In this document: positions 1 through 10,964 of the stretch, in pieces | Layout: every line of letters begins with the position of its first letter | Position numbering within the stretch: position 1 is the first letter of the stretch | Assembly: GCA_033026295.1 (NCBI GenBank) | Contig: CM065171.1 | Coordinates: 2,438,457 to 2,502,456, forward strand | DNA length: 64,000 nt | From: Channa striata | Lineage: Eukaryota > Chordata > Actinopteri > Anabantiformes > Channidae | Direction of reading: 5' to 3' | Translations under genes and position numbers: made by a program | Notes under the pieces: model-generated | What the model was told of the DNA's origin: nothing | Database searches by the model: none | What the model saw: only the letters and a program-made list of their open reading frames with translations

Positions 1-260
1 GACACAGAGATGTGTGTGGTTTGAGTGTGCGCTCCTTCCATCTTTTCCCGTGTTGTTCCACACTTAAAAACATCCATCTCAGGTCAACTAGACACTTAAA
101 AGTGCCTCTAGTTGTGAAGATGTTGGCTCTCTGCCTTGTGATTTGTTTGCTGTGAAGCATGAAAAAATATGAAATACTGTAAACAGCCACTAGATGTCTC
201 CACAAATGACAGCATGAGCTCAATAAAAAGATTCCAAAGTAAAATGCCCCGAAATAAAAC

Positions 261-266
261 TTTATT
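261..266 (-). terminator. Candidate poly(A) signal for the small membrane ORF
   Basis: Read on the minus strand this is a canonical AATAAA hexamer. It lies about 240 bases downstream of the stop codon of the ORF at 669-505, a normal 3' UTR length. The hexamer is common by chance in AT-rich DNA, so it supports that ORF being a terminal exon but does not prove it. Confidence 0.35.
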
Positions 267-504
267 AGATTATGCTCTCACAATAGAGTTTGATAATGGT
301 ATTTCTGGTCAACAAAACATCTCAAGCATCAAGCAGCTGCTCACTTTAGCTTCATTAGAAAGTCCACAGGAATAATTCAAAGGTAATGAAGTAAAGTAAA
401 ATAAAGGGGGAAAGGTTTCAGGTTAAAGTCACCAAAGACTTGTTTAGTTTCCATTTAAACCTGCTTTAAATGGACTTGCACATGCACTTGTCTGTCATTT
501 TGTC

Positions 505-669
505 TTAGTCTTCTTTCACTTCTCTAGCCGGTCTCCTGTTGGGATCTCCTCCAGTCCTTGCAGGTCTTTTAAACCATTTCTCACCAATGAAGATGCATAA
601 CCCATGCCACAGCACCCGCCTACACAGGAGGAGGACCAGCAGCACCACCACAAGAGTCCCAGAGAACAT
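505..669 (-). CDS. Putative terminal exon of an unidentified small single-pass membrane protein
   Basis: The minus strand reads 54 residues from an ATG at 669 to a TAA ending at 505. Residues 5-15 are almost all Leu/Val (GTLVVVLLVLL). A Cys-Arg-Arg stop-transfer signal follows, then a semi-hydrophobic stretch (HGLCIFIGEKWF) and a basic, polar tail ending KED. The open frame continues nine codons upstream of the ATG, and a possible acceptor (gttgtag, exon starting at 677) lies just before it. This may therefore be the last exon of a larger membrane protein rather than a complete gene. A poly(A) signal sits about 240 bases downstream. I do not recognise the family. The membrane segment and tail are directly visible; that it is a gene is inference, and a chance ORF remains possible. 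Confidence 0.4.
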   Translation of the reverse strand: MFSGTLVVVLLVLLLCRRVLWHGLCIFIGEKWFKRPARTGGDPNRRPAREVKED

Positions 670-670
670 G

Positions 671-1440
671 GTCCAACCTACAACATTTCCAACAGTTGAT
701 TAGCACAAGAACTATTGTCTCACATGCATCAATAAATCTAGGTTTTATATTGTGTGTGACTTAGATGTGCACCTTAGCTAAAAATACTTAGGCAATTATG
801 CTTTTGTTGGACTACACCCTTCCTGTAAGACATATCTATAAAGAAAGCTACACTCTTGTTGAACTTACACTAAGTATGATTGTCTTCTAACATTCCTGAG
901 CATGATTGACTTGCTTCCCTGGTCCACCTCTTCAAGCGGACATTGGGGGGGTCAAATGTGTGCAGTCACAGCGCAAACTGACTAATGTGAATATGCACTA
1001 AAATTATTGCTTCAAGAGAATTAAATGTTTAGCCACAGCAACTGTGACCTATCGAACTTGAGCCCCGTCTCCAAAAAAGCATTTACTGATATTTAAGAAA
1101 ATCAAATACTTCTAGTTTCGCGGAAACGTGACACCTAGATTAATATGGAAGGACCTGTTGTCCGTCATCACTGTGGGAGACAAACTGCCTGTGAGTTTCT
1201 CGAGCAGACGTCGGAGTTGGGGGCTGACGGATGCAGGGCTTGAACTTTTCTTTTTCACGTTTTTCTTTTCCATCTTTAGCTACTTTTAACTTTTTTATGT
1301 TTTTGGACAAACACTCTGAGTCCTGTCCCACACAATTTAAAATCAACTAAAGGACATACATTATCATCAGTGGGCGAAAAAAGCAGCGCAGAAGCTTGAT
1401 AGTTACACAAACAGGAGACAAAGTTACTCGTTACTTCCAC

Positions 1441-1475
<35 letters not shown>

Positions 1476-2009
1476 TCTTCAGTCTGATAACAATGATAGC
1501 TCTGTGGAGGGCCACTCTGCAACAACCCTTGATAGAGAGATACAGAGAGAGAGGGAGCAGGATGGAGGGAGCATGAAAAAAAAGAAGTCTGATTTGTGGA
1601 GTGTGCCTCACACCCTCCTGTGGGTGCCCCCTCTACTCTGGGCGCCCCCTCTCCCCTCTCTCTCCTCTCTCTCTCTCCTCTCATTCCTTTCTTCTCAGCC
1701 ACTCTGATGTAATCCAAAGGCCTCTGCAGGAGCAGCTGCACAGCGAACCAGCCTTCCCTCCTTCCCTCACCCTTTCTCTAAATCTCTTTCTGTCTTTTCT
1801 TTGCACTTCCAGAGGCATGCAAGGCGAGGCGAGGCAAGGGAGAGGAGGGCGCTCAGACACAATTGGGGTCTTTTTCTGCCCTGAAAAAAAGGGGGCTATC
1901 GCCTCACATCTCCTTCTGTCGCCCCTCTACTGTACTATACTGCAGGCGGGTGGGTGGGTGGCTGCGGTGGCACAGTGTCTTGGTGTGCTGAAAGGGCAGC
2001 ATACAGAGA
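671..2009. other. Intergenic DNA with polypyrimidine/purine tracts and a TG repeat
   Basis: No supported gene. A (TG)n microsatellite occupies 1443-1473. A C/T-rich tract (about 1620-1700) and a purine-rich stretch (about 1535-1585) follow. Open frames here come from low-complexity sequence. The 1800-2000 part is richer in G and C than its surroundings and leads into a TATA motif at 2018. Confidence 0.6.
1443..1473. repeat. (TG)n microsatellite
   Basis: About fifteen uninterrupted TG units, directly visible. Confidence 0.97.
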
Positions 2010-2017
2010 CAACTGCA

Positions 2018-2083
2018 TATAAATACCAGAGCCAGACAACGCTGATGGCTTTAAGCAACAGCGTGAACAGGGATGTACTAAAA
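2018..2083 (+). promoter_or_regulatory. Candidate TATA promoter with a short first exon and splice donor
   Basis: A perfect TATAAATA lies at 2018-2025, downstream of a G/C-richer, CT-rich region. An ATG follows at 2045, and a strong donor (AAA|GTGAGT) ends a possible exon at 2083, leaving 13 in-frame codons starting MALSNSVNRD. The spacing suits a start site near 2045-2055. No downstream exon was found, so whether it is used is unknown. The order TATA, ATG, donor is seen; promoter function is inference. Confidence 0.22.
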
Positions 2084-4137
2084 GTGAGTGTATCCACCTT
2101 TTTATTTGTCCTGTTTAACTACAAATGTTATGAGTTGATCTGAGAGGGCATCAGTCACAGTCAAGCCTCCAGCACCCCTCCCCTCCCCTATGAACATGGA
2201 TGCTACATAACAAGTTATCCATACATGAGTAGAATAGTCTGTCTCCAGAGATATTCTGATGTTATGGCTTCACCCTGCCCTCTCTTTATTTGAACTACTG
2301 AAAGCTCTAAACTAAAAGCTCTGCTGCTAGCAGCCCCTACAGGCTGCAAGAATTATTGCACCACAATGATAACTAGAACACGGAATAAAGACTGACCATT
2401 ACTTATTATTCCTAGTTTAGGGATGCTCCGGATAATCCTACAGTAAAGACTGTGCTGATCATCGTATCATATTAGTTTATCTATCAGTGGTCCTAGATGT
2501 ATGAGGAGAGACAATGGGTCCCTGGACACAGAAAGAATTTTTTGCAGAAAAGTTATGAGTCTATGTTAAACACTGCAGTAACCACCTCAACCAGTTACAA
2601 ATGGACTGAACACTTTAGCTGTGTAAAGTTTACTTTCTATCCTTTTAAGATTTAAACTGTCTGTAGACAAATGACTGGACCTTTACAAGCATCTCTGTTA
2701 CGTTCTTTTGCAGATAACACGTCAATCGCCATATGTAGACTTTGTCCCAATCCTGGATCAGACAGAAAGTGGAACAACTAACATGCTGGTGCAGCTATAA
2801 AAGCCTGGAAGCGAAACACCCTCAAGACTTTACTGTCCGTGAAGACTGCTAGTACCATATCACTGAGGCTGCAACACGAACCCCTCCACCAACGTGCTGC
2901 CCATCAAAGTTAAAATCCGGAAGGTTTATAAAAACAGTGTAAAAGTTATAGACTAAATCAACAGAAATCAAAAATGTAACTCACCTTCAAAAACAGGCTG
3001 AATAAAATCAACGGATTGTGCGTAACTAATTTCCAGCAAAACACAACCAGAACCAAAACTATAATGGCATGCTAGTGCCTCGCACACTGGTGGAAGGGAA
3101 ATGATGTCCTTGTGCTGACTTCTCTGATAAAGTGCACTGTATGTCAACAGTCTTTTGATACAGATACCACACCAGCAGACTAAAAGCTTTTCACAAGTTT
3201 CACTAGAAGGTCTGTTACTGAAAACATTTACTGCTGTACACACAATGAAGCAACAGCCTGACCCAGTTGCAATTAATTCATGAGAACTTTCGTTGGTCTC
3301 TAGTCCGGGTTTTCTAAGGTTTCATTGTGTAATGGCACAATAGTCCTGATAACTGACTAGAAGACCTGGATGACAAAACCATAGTATGCATTTATATCGG
3401 GGGCAGCTTTGAGTCAGTTTGTAGATCAGACACCCACGAACCATGATTCGACTCCCAGTTCCTCCTGCCCACATGTCAAACTGCCCTTGGACAGACAAGA
3501 CACCAAACCCCAAAAGTAGTTGTGCCATGACTGTAGCAGCTGTCCACAACAATTTCCTCTTGGGGGTGAACGCTTTGTCAAATGCTTCTGTCATCTGCAT
3601 TAGTTTTACACCAAGTCTCTTTACAGCTTTCTGGCCAAACATTCATGAAAACGCAGATGAGAAAAGATCCCAGTATTGATGAGAAAAGATCCCAGAACTG
3701 AGTATTGATCCAATTTGGTAAAGCGGTTGGGTTCATTTATGAGTACTAACTGACTTACTTTTATGAGTGTAAAAATACTTTCTGTTAAATGCCGTCCAAT
3801 TCTTATCATATATTTATGACATAAAATGAATAGCTAGAGATTTGATCCTTCAACAAATTCTAGCCACATGCTTCAGACTTAAAAACTGTAAGGTAAAAGC
3901 AAAACAAGTGAGGTTTACCCGTTGGAAGCAATTCAGGGTTCTCCCGAGTCAGTGCTGAACCACAGTCATGTAAGGTGCCACGTAATGTCTGAGTCGATTA
4001 ATCTAACCGGTATTTTTGTCAAACAAGTGGGCCTGCATTTCCTCTTCAATCTCAACTCCCAAGCTGAGAAGCACAGTTTATCCCAACTGCGACTTCCATG
4101 ACCCTTGGTCCAACTGAAGAAAACCACTTACCTTTGT
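2084..4137. other. Intergenic DNA, no supported gene
   Basis: No recognisable coding region or repeat family. A short tandem duplication of about 20 bases built on gagaaaagatcccag lies near 3658-3710. The minus-strand frame at 3642-3322 is open for 106 codons but matches nothing I know. Confidence 0.5.
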
Positions 4138-4260
4138 GTGTGTGTGTGTGTGTTACTCCAGTTTATTTATGCCTAACTGAAATAACTGAACATTGTACTT
4201 CCCAGTCACCAGGTTAGAGGGACCTCGGGGTCACATATGGTGTGTCCTAGGGCCATGTAC

Positions 4261-4295
<35 letters not shown>

Positions 4296-4923
4296 TTGTG
4301 CGCAGATTAGGGTCAATCAGCCATATGTTTGTTGATACTTTCAGAGAAAGGTGAACCAGCTACCACTTCTGGGAATTATCCCGTGCTGACCATTCTGGAG
4401 GGCTGTTTTACTTCTTTTTTGTGGTTTGATTGCAGTTAGGTATGTCAACTATTATTTTCCTATAATCAAGGTCTTCTTCTTTGAAGGGGCGACTTTGTTT
4501 ACAGGCCTGGACCCATAATTCAGTATTCACATGTAGGTCTGGGTGTAGCATTTGTTAAAATTTCTTTGTTTTGTTTGTTCTAGCTTTTACCTGTTAATTA
4601 TCTCTCTGTAGAGGATGAGTTAATAGTTTTTTCTTTGGGCTGACTGTCCAGATTGAGCTAAAAAAAATAGTGAAAATGGAAGAGGAAGTAGCCAAACAAT
4701 AAGCCACATGGAGCAAGCAGACTGCTGTTGTGGCATGACCTGAAAGCAAGGAATGTGTGTGTGTGTGTGCGTGTGTGTCTGTGTGTGTGTGCCTGGGTTG
4801 CCATTCAAAGCCCAAAGCTGACAGCCAAGCTACCAACCTTCACAGCCAGGATCAGTGCAGGTTGGCACACTCCACAGACAACATGGCACTGTAGCTCGGG
4901 AATGTGTGTGTATGTGTGTGAGG

Positions 4924-4962
<39 letters not shown>
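4138..4962. repeat. Cluster of TG microsatellites
   Basis: Four TG-rich tracts fall within 830 bases: about 4136-4152, 4264-4294, 4755-4791 (interrupted) and 4905-4962 (interrupted, with a clean run from 4926). The ORFs in this stretch that encode Cys-Val or His-Thr runs are translations of these repeats. Confidence 0.95.
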
Positions 4963-4964
<2 letters not shown>

Positions 4965-6221
4965 GAGTGCAGCATGCAGCACCCTGGGTGGCCTGGCCTG
5001 TTCAGCTGCCTGTTTGGCACCATGGGTGTCTGGGCACCAGCATTTCAACCAGCCAATCTCAACACCAAGGAGAAGCTTTTGACTTGTATCACTTAATGAC
5101 TGTAGTAGTTATTTAAACCACAGCCTTGTATTTAGAGTCGACGTAGTGTTAAAGAAGATATATTGTACATATGGTAGAACAATCCCACACATATATGGTT
5201 TCATCATTAATAAATGAGTTGAAGAAATCTACAGACAGAAAATTTCAGTCTGTATTTCTTTAGTTTTTATCTGTTCTAAAACTTAATCTGTCAAAGTCTC
5301 CACTAGCGCTGTTTGAAGCATTAACTTAAGAGAAAAGACTGTAAAAAAATAATATTTCATGACCCCCAAAATACATATCTCAGCACAGTTAGCAGTTCGG
5401 TTTAGTTAGTTTGGATTTCACGAGGCTTCGACAGCACCTCCATACATTAAAGCTGCAGCATGATGCAGTTAGCTCTAACATGAGCCTGGAAATCAATCTT
5501 CACCCTTCTCTGCTCTTCTACCATATGCTATTCCCCACCACACTCTCCAAAACCCAGCAGGTATTAGTCGTTATCAAGTTACAACAAATAAGAAGTTGCA
5601 AAGCCATAGGAGTTAGGCAGAAATCATTGAAATTCTCTGAATGGTGAAATGGGACTTAAACAGTTTTAAAAGTGAATGTTTCTATGTGGGCCTAACTTTG
5701 CAGGAGGCTTTGACGGCAGCTCTCCACAATAAGATCAGTTTTGTAACATATTTCTAGTAAAAAGAAATACCTGAATAAAGTTATGTATATATACCATAGC
5801 TTTAAGATACATTTTGTAGCATATTTTTAAAAAGAGGTGGTTGTTTGTTTTTGTTTTACTTTTGAAATGATGACTAAGATTTCAGATATGTGTAAAATCC
5901 CTAAACATTCACACACGCACACACACCCAGACCCTCTTCCGTCTTCTCATATGTGGCAGGGACAGGATGAGGAATGTCAGTTTTAGCCAATCAGTTGATG
6001 ACACAAGTCCTCAGTGTGTAAATCTTTCATGTGCTTGTTCAGCTCATGGTAAATTTCCGCTGCTCATGGCCACGGAACCACGAAGGCAACAGTTAGCTGT
6101 CAAGTCGCTGCAAGTTATTGTAGTCACAAGTACTAAGTACTTTCTTTTTATATTTACTTTACTGCTAACTTTAAAAAAGATCACAAGTTTAATGATTACA
6201 TCATGAAAATGGCAAGGGAAT

Positions 6222-6226
<5 letters not shown>
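4963..6226. other. Intergenic DNA, no supported gene
   Basis: AT-rich sequence with an imperfect CA tract near 5910-5927. No coding exon or repeat family was recognised. Confidence 0.5.

Positions 6227-6285
<59 letters not shown>
6227..6285. repeat. (GT)n microsatellite, left arm of an inverted pair
   Basis: About 29 GT units with no interruption. The complementary AC array begins 95 bases further on, so the two can pair as a long imperfect hairpin. Confidence 0.97.
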
Positions 6286-6289
<4 letters not shown>

Positions 6290-6379
6290 TAGGGGTTGTG
6301 CAGGGCAGATTTCATGGTTAGTTGATCACAGGCATCCCAGACCCGACCTTCATGACAGCTGCAAGAGCCAGTCCCCCCG

Positions 6380-6380
<1 letters not shown>

Positions 6381-6467
<87 letters not shown>
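6381..6467. repeat. (AC)n microsatellite, right arm of an inverted pair
   Basis: About 43 AC units without interruption. It is the reverse complement, in repeat unit, of the array at 6227-6285. Confidence 0.97.
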
Positions 6468-6468
<1 letters not shown>

Positions 6469-9400
6469 CTTTTGCCCCAGCCTGTCTTCCTTTTTTCTCT
6501 GCTTGCTGTCCATCTTCTTCTGCCTCTATTTGCTCTGATTTTTTTTCTAGCATCCTCCCTCCTCCCTGCCATCTCACTAGCTCTTCTCTTTCTACAGAAT
6601 GGCTTCATCTCCTTCAGGCTCTTGTTCCAGTCTGTTTCCTTCAGTCTGACTGACCAGTTTATTATCAGTCCACCAGCACCTGAGGGAACTCTTTGACTTT
6701 TTTCTCTGCGAAATGTTCATCACCTAGTGTGTCTCTGTGTCTGACTGCTGGTTCCTGCTGAGAAGGTAGAGGACAATAGCTTTCATTGTTAAAGGCACAG
6801 TACATAACAGCACATTGTCACAAGATCAATTTTAAAGATGTCAGCCAACATCAATTTTAATTTGTAGGTTTCTCTTGGTGTGGCACAGCCTTTTCCCAGA
6901 GCTTTTATTCATCCTCATTAAAAGTTAAAGAGTCTGTCTGGCTGCCCTCCATCAATACCTCATGCTGAACTATAGATCAAGATCACAGAGGGGTCGTTAG
7001 CTTGGCCGTCAATTGTTCTGCTCACTCCACGTTTATCATATCAGACACCTTGTATAGATTCCTTTCCTCAGCCCTCATACCCACCAGCCCCCTTTTGTGA
7101 CTAGGGGACGCTGACCCATGACCTCCAAAGTTTAAGGGCGCGAGCACCAGCACAGACATCTTACTTGCAAGGTAGAGATTCTTTGCTGACTTTCTAATGT
7201 TTAGCTCAACTGTGCTAGATTCATGAGAACCAGGGTTATTGCTTGGCTCCACAAAGAATTCAGACAGTGTTGTAATTGGGATTTATAATGGTGAAAATTC
7301 TATTTTAGCCCATCGATCTACGATGACAACCTGTTTTTGGAAAAAGCCTCCTATTTACAACGACTTTGCATTCATTTTTTCTTATGATGTATCTAAAATG
7401 TCATGTGATGTCTACTTCAATCAATGAAGAAAGGAATTGGCTGTAGAAACAGGACTGTTGTTAAGAAATCACGCGATTATAAGAAAGTATTTCTAAAGTT
7501 TTGCTTGTTCCCAGGAGTCACAGTGGTCTCAAGCCACATTCAGTCTGTCAGTTGCATATAGTAACATGGTTAAACAAACATCACTTTGAGTAAAAGGTAT
7601 ATGCCAACTTGCTTGGTGCATAAACACAAGATTCTCTGCATGACTCAAATGCCATAAGACACACTGTCTTGGTGAGAAATTGTTTGGAGGATGAAGACTG
7701 ATGTGGTAACAAACACATGACAAATAAATTCCATGCAGATTGCCTCTTACCTGTTGTGTTTGTACTTCTTAACCCCTCAGCGACACTATAATATTATATA
7801 CGACAATGATTACAGTATCTAGGCTGTTGAATAACGTATGACACCATAAGTGTAGCACATGACCACAGTGAAATCAATCACAACCAGTAGACGGACCACT
7901 GCAGCCGCCACAATATCACCGCCAGATGCTGCAGAATTGTTTAGTTTAATCACATCACTCCACAGAATCTTACATGCTCTCATGTCACTGCTTCATTGTT
8001 TGTGACACTGCTGCTCTCACTTTAGTGAGTGGGAAAGGAAATTTCATTTTTCAATTTTTGCATCATTGTGTTGTGTAGAACTGGTAGAACTGTATAACTA
8101 CACTTAGTACTTATACGGCTACTGCATGGATGACTCTTACTGTATTACATGACATATTACAAGATTTTACATAGAAACTCATTCATAAAATATGATGAAC
8201 AATTACACACAAAGTATACTGTATATAGTAGTGATATGATATGAATACTTCCATTATCATTGACCCATAACAATGAGTATAATTGTTACATTTTTTTCCT
8301 TTGGTTTTGTGTTGATGCAGCTGGTTCGCGTTGCTGCAAAATTCCTTTTTCTTTGTCTACATGGCCATGGTGACCAGCTACCACCAAAACAATCTACAAA
8401 TGTCAAACATATCACTTCCTGTCTACATTTAACTGACAAAGATGTGAGTAAACTGGTTGGATCACCACTTACACACTGGTGACTGGCCCAAATGTCGGGC
8501 CCACATGTATGCTTTATGAACAACATGGTCAAGAGACAGAGAGCCATGAGACAAGAAGATTAAAAAGTTTTGGAAGACAAATTCATGGCTGCATGGATGG
8601 ATGGCGGGTAGCTTTAGCAGCATTCCAGCAGCCAAGACTGGCCTCATTGTCCTGTGTGTGTGGGAACCTCTGAACACTTCCTTTAAGAGCGATTAACAAG
8701 AAACCTAAGACACTGGATTACTGACCCTTCTCATGTTCACCTCAACCTGCTGCAGATCAAGCCATTCAACCCCTTTACGCATCCTCATACACACACACAC
8801 ACGCATGTAGAACTGCGGGCTATGAACTTGTTGTGCAGAGGCAGCACTTTTATAGCAGATAAAACTGTCTGAGCTAATGGAAAGCTCTGATCCGTGGGGT
8901 GCGTCTCAATTAACAGAAATATTTGATCAGCTTCTCCATCTGTCAGCCAGCACCGGTCCAGTACAACGTGATTCAGCAGCAAGACTGACATTTTGCTCAG
9001 TCTAGACATTCACAAATTCTCAGGTATTTTCTTTACAGATCCCCAAAGACAACAATTAAAATGCTCTGCTTTGAAAAATAATACATCTCTTGGGTCTGCT
9101 TTTTTAAACAAATTATTGAAAAGTTGAGAGTATATAAACACACAAATACTTTTCGCTTGAAATAGTAATTTCCCCATCATTCTTTAATATTCACATTGTG
9201 TTGAGCTAAAATGGATAAATGATGCTTGACAGAGTATGAGCGCTTTCATTTTGGACAGTGGAGAGGCTTTCCTTTAGCGCCACCCTTAGGACCGAATCTC
9301 TCCCCACACAGTGTAAGAGGCAGAGCATCAAATCATCAGAAATATGATGATATTTCTGTAGGCTTTAGCAAACACCACAGAACTTTACACTCCAAAGTGC

Positions 9401-10685
9401 CCTTAAGAGTCCTGTCCCCCATCCTTATCACTTTAAAAAGACCCGAGGAGGTGGATAAGATGTATGTATTCACAGAGTGAGGAGACATTTCCGTGATCCA
9501 CTGATTGATTTGTTTCTGTTGGTTACCATTTGGTGGGAAATATCTAAAGTTTTGGCCAAATGGCAACAGAAAAGCAGCTAAATACCAGCTGATGTGAGTT
9601 TACCATCTTTTTTCCACACAGCTGCAGAGAAACTGTGTTGGTTTAAAGGTCTGTGCTACCATCTAGTGGTGAAGATGACTCATTATAGTTTATCATAGCC
9701 ACATTGTAGGATGTGGCTGGATACTAAATAATACTATATTAACAGAAGTCCTATATCACTCAATCAAAATATTACACTAATAATTGTGATGTTTTTGGGA
9801 TGGGGCTAAGGTTTGACTATTCAAGTAGTGTGGATGAATAATTTGTAACTACAAAGCATATTCAAACATTTTTTTGGTCTGTGTTTTTAGTGTGTGTCCT
9901 CCTGTGATATTTGGTCTGACTGATCATTAAGATATGCTGCACCCCCCTTTAAAACTCTATGAACAATGCTAAAATCCCCCACAAAGTGACTAAAACACTT
10001 ATTTTTGCTAGCTCTGTATAATGAAATTGTCTTTTGTCTGTGGGCATATCTGATTCCCTCATCAACCCCCTGACGTTGTTAGAGCCCCTTTTTCAACTTT
10101 CTTATGTTCCAACTTGACACTACACTTTTTTCATTAATATACACTCATAAGTTGAATGCACAGTACATCCTCAGTCATATGTGTTGCTTAGATCTTGGTA
10201 ACCTCTCAGCTGTGTTGAGTGGTGCTGGTGTCTAGGGTGCAGTAGTTGGCAGAAACTCATGGATAATCTTCTGTGCACTGTACATACATAATTTGGTTTT
10301 CTCAGGATGCACTCTACTTTGTCTTATGTATGAGCACAGGACCATGCACTAGTGCATAGTTTATGGTTATCTCTCAGCCGCACATTTCTAGATAAACCTC
10401 CTCTTTTGCAGGGTTGGTTTTAAAATATTGTCCTCAGCAGAATATTTAGTGCAAGCTTACACAATACTGCATCAGCACATTGATATTTTTACTGTTAAGT
10501 GAAACTGAAATGTAAATATATGGACAGAGACACAATTTTCATGATTTTGTATGTCGCCAAAGTGGATCTGAAATTAAACAATTAAGTTATTCTCACACTG
10601 CACAATGTCAGTTTTGATTTAACCATTTATTATAAAACATTGAAGTAACTGGAATTACAACCATTTTTTTACAACCATGTTTTGG
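6468..10685. other. Intergenic DNA, no supported gene
   Basis: No coding exon was identified on either strand. A CT-rich patch follows the AC array (about 6480-6600), and a short CA tract lies at 8786-8803. A CTCF-like motif lies at 9654-9669. The rest is AT-rich, apparently unique sequence. Confidence 0.5.
9654..9669 (-). promoter_or_regulatory. CTCF-like binding motif
   Basis: The minus strand reads CCACTAGATGGTAGCA, close to the vertebrate CTCF core (CCASYAGRKGGCRS). The motif can also occur inside dispersed repeats, so occupancy is unproven. Confidence 0.3.
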
Positions 10686-10689
10686 TGCC

Positions 10690-10960
10690 TGACACCGTGT
10701 GCAGGGCGATTAAGAAGTTCCTGATGGACAGACGGCAGTTCGTGAGGCTGGGGAAGCATGTCTCTGACTCACTGACTGTCAGCACCAGATCCCCCCAAGG
10801 CTGTCAGTCTGTTAAACTCCTGAAGTTTGCAGATGATCTCTGATGGAGATGAGTCGGCCTACAGGAGTGAGATGGACCGCCTGGCATCATGGTGCAGCAC
10901 CACAACCTTGAGCCTAATGCTCTCAAGACAGTGGAGATGATAGTGGACTTGGTTATTTTC
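10690..10960 (+). mobile_element. Rex1/jockey-like LINE fragment, reverse transcriptase part (left piece)
   Basis: Frame-shifted plus-strand translation gives pieces typical of the reverse transcriptase of fish Rex1/CR1-group LINEs: an IKKFLMDRRQFVRLG stretch, a degraded form of the S-x-G-x-P-Q-G-C motif (RSPQGC), then LLKFADD of the catalytic palm, DGDESAYRSEM and ALKTVEMIVD. The part between PQG and FADD is shortened. Similarity stops near 10960, where Ty3/Gypsy-like DNA begins. The 3' end of a similar LINE resumes near 12865. It is decayed and cannot be functional. Confidence 0.65.
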
Positions 10961-10964
10961 TGTC

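Noticed and set aside
1396..2143. Overlapping ORFs of 100-180 codons around 1.4-2.1 kb
   Set aside because: They are built on TG repeats and C/T-rich tracts, have low-complexity composition and no domain.
3322..3642. Minus-strand ORF of 106 codons with a hydrophobic segment
   Set aside because: No signal, splice sites or family likeness; it overlaps a plus-strand ORF of similar quality, so it is probably chance.
6196..6696. ORFs encoding long Cys-Val and His-Thr runs
   Set aside because: These are translations of the GT and AC arrays on both strands.
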